Part shown: in pieces, positions 62,813 to 64,000 of the stretch | Layout: every line of letters begins with the position of its first letter | Position numbering within the stretch: the first letter of the stretch is position 1 | The notes under the pieces: generated by a model | Databases searched by the model: none | What the model was told of the DNA's origin: nothing | Seen by the model: the letters and a program-made list of their open reading frames with translations, nothing else | Program-made: the position numbers and the translations under genes | Source of the DNA: Bradyrhizobium jicamae | GTDB taxonomy: Bacteria > Pseudomonadota > Alphaproteobacteria > Rhizobiales > Xanthobacteraceae | Direction: 5' to 3' | NCBI RefSeq assembly: GCF_018130215.1 | Contig: NZ_JAFCKQ010000024.1 | Span: 44,084 to 108,083 of the forward strand | Length of the DNA stretch: 64,000 bases

Positions 62813-63256
62813 CTACCACTCGTCCGGGCAGGGATCGACGATCTTCCAGAGATCGGGGCCGTTCTTGATCTTCTTCATCTCGGTGGTGAGTCCGCCATTG
62901 CGGCGGATCCAGTCCTTCACCGTGGTGGGATAATAGGACATCAGGTCGGAGGTGCCTTCGAGGCTCGTGACCTTGATGCCGAAGGTGAAGGCCTTGTCGT
63001 AATAGGCCTGGTGGAAGCCGAGGCTGGCTTTCGGGGTGACGCAGATCTTGTTCATCGGCACGATGCCGAACACCAGCGTGCAGGCCGAGTTGCAGATGCC
63101 GTCGATGATGACGCGCTCGCCGCGGTCGCGGATCTTCTTGTACTTGGCCTTGTACTCCTCGACATAGCCGCCATGGTCGCGGGTGATGTGCAGATCCGCC
63201 CGCGCAGGCGCGGCAGCCAGGACGAGGAGCAGCAGGGCAAGGGGCGTGATGCGCAT
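62813..63256 (-). CDS. small exported ClpP-fold-like protein
   Basis: 147 residues with a Sec signal (ITPLALLLLVLAAAPARA). RGERVIIDGICNSACTLVFG has the ClpP/SppA-like Ser before Ala-Cys, followed by ASLGFHQAYYDKAFTFG with a conserved His that could form a catalytic pair. Same style of motif as in the protein at 6391-7140, where the Ser is Tyr. Resembles COG3904-type proteins. Catalysis untested. Confidence 0.72.
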   Translation of the reverse strand: MRITPLALLLLVLAAAPARADLHITRDHGGYVEEYKAKYKKIRDRGERVIIDGICNSACTLVFGIVPMNKICVTPKASLGFHQAYYDKAFTFGIKVTSLEGTSDLMSYYPTTVKDWIRRNGGLTTEMKKIKNGPDLWKIVDPCPDEW

Positions 63257-63469
63257 GAAACGTTCGGACCGAGGAACCTGGAGGGGGTCGGCAGGACGGA
63301 CCTGACAGCAAGACTCTGGCCGGACTGTGTTGGCAATCGGTTAAGCATCCCCAAAAAGGCAGAATTTGGCGTGCTGTGACCGATTTCCCGCAGCTTTCCG
63401 CCGGATTCCGGGCTAAATGAACCCGGAATCGACCAAAAGCATCGATTCGAGCGTGACCGGAGGCCGCCA

Positions 63470-63763
63470 ATGACCAAGATCAAGCTTTTCGCCGCTACCG
63501 CCCTTGCCGCTTCGGCCCTTGCCGTCATGGCCATTGCGCCTGCGATCGCAGCCGACCTCACCGGCTATCCGCACCACCGCCACCACCACCATTACCGGCA
63601 CGCTTACTGGAGCCTGCCCTACCCGATCAGCTATATGCACAATTACGGCCCCGGCCTGATGCCCGGCAGCTTCGCCTATTACGACGGCTCGACACGCAAC
63701 AAATGCTACCAGGGCTCGGCCGCCTATATCGGCCAGGACGGCCGCCGCCATCCCTGCTTCTAA
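63470..63763 (+). CDS. small secreted His/Tyr-rich protein
   Basis: 97 residues: signal MTKIKLFAATALAASALAVM (cleavage near IAPAIAA), a His-rich stretch HHRHHHHYRHAYW that could bind metal, and a C-terminal C-x2-G-x5-G-x-D-G-x2-H-x-C motif. The same tail pattern ends the secreted protein at 2334-2840. Function unknown. Confidence 0.75.
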   Translation: MTKIKLFAATALAASALAVMAIAPAIAADLTGYPHHRHHHHYRHAYWSLPYPISYMHNYGPGLMPGSFAYYDGSTRNKCYQGSAAYIGQDGRRHPCF

Positions 63764-63836
63764 GCGACGCCAGATCATCGGAACACGCGTCGCTGCTGGC
63801 CCTGTCAGGCCAAGTCTGATAATCGACGCTACCAAC

Positions 63837-63913
63837 GCGCTCGTAGCTCAGCTGGATAGAGCATCGGATTTCGATTCCGAGGGTCGGGAGTTCGAATCTC
63901 TCCGAGCGCGCCA
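63837..63913 (+). tRNA. tRNA-Arg(UCG)
   Basis: Acceptor GCGCTCG pairs with CGAGCGC; D-arm AGCTCAGCTGGATAGAGC; anticodon stem TCGGA/TCCGA with loop TTTCGAT (anticodon UCG, decoding CGA); T-loop TTCGAAT; discriminator G and encoded CCA. 77 bases. Nothing recognisable follows in the last 87 bases apart from the possible element end noted in the findings. Confidence 0.95.
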
Positions 63914-64000
63914 GGCATCCGGCTGTCCAGCCCGGACACATAGGTAACGGAACGTACCTAAGACATGGGTGACAACCTCGTGCCGAACGGATTGTCGAGG

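Overview
The window reads as chromosomal DNA of an alphaproteobacterium, most likely Bradyrhizobium or a close relative in the Nitrobacteraceae. The evidence is high GC with strong GC3 coding bias, a MipZ division ATPase, many GTG starts, many short palindromic intergenic repeats of the type common in Bradyrhizobium, and a long tail of small secreted or membrane proteins typical of that group. There is no rRNA, CRISPR array, prophage or complete insertion sequence. Two tRNAs are present: Leu(GAG) near 26.7 kb and Arg(UCG) at the right edge. I identify about 65 genes, nearly all ordinary chromosomal ones. The genus assignment rests on gene content and repeats, not on a search.

Layout. 0-9 kb: a truncated VWA-domain gene, a lipase-like hydrolase, a membrane-anchored AraC regulator, mipZ divergent from panC, and several conserved unknowns. 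9-16.5 kb: YidB-like, GST and DUF599 proteins, a TolA/TonB-like protein, an aldo/keto reductase, and a pair made of a phospholipase-C-like phosphoesterase and a di-haem peroxidase. 16.7-20.1 kb: a chromate-resistance operon (chrB-type rhodanese fusion, small periplasmic protein, Tat-type Fe/Mn superoxide dismutase, chrA) behind a near-consensus promoter. 20.2-22.1 kb: a frameshifted TauE/SafE permease and the first copy of a ~480-bp structured repeat. 22-32.7 kb: mgtE, two tandem NodB-family deacetylases, a short FliN, lipB, a tautomerase/LysR divergent pair, and a GbsR/MarR-DUF4166-TIGR01777 operon whose regulator start codon lies inside a perfect palindrome. 32.8-37.3 kb: a methyltransferase, then pccA, a PEP-mutase-family enzyme and acylphosphatase. 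37.5-44.8 kb: signalling genes (triple-PAS hybrid kinase, GGDEF-EAL protein) with a nuclease-like protein and RlpA. 45-50.3 kb: a CzcA-type heavy-metal RND pump without an outer-membrane factor. 51-58.8 kb: 1-Cys peroxiredoxin, chemoreceptor, photolyase, DMT exporter, the second repeat copy in inverted orientation, then an HTH/YkgJ-type Cys-cluster protein and three small genes. 58.9-64 kb: a KefB-like antiporter with tandem Usp domains, a Leu/Ile/Val-type binding protein, two small secreted proteins and tRNA-Arg.

Themes. Stress and metal handling dominate (ChrA/B, superoxide dismutase, CzcAB, peroxiredoxin, photolyase, two-haem peroxidase, antiporter). The most promising undescribed signal is the ~480-bp repeat present twice in opposite orientation, 34 kb apart. 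It carries a perfect 18-bp outer stem and an inner hairpin with a compensatory base-pair change between the copies, which points to a selected DNA or RNA structure rather than a coding sequence.
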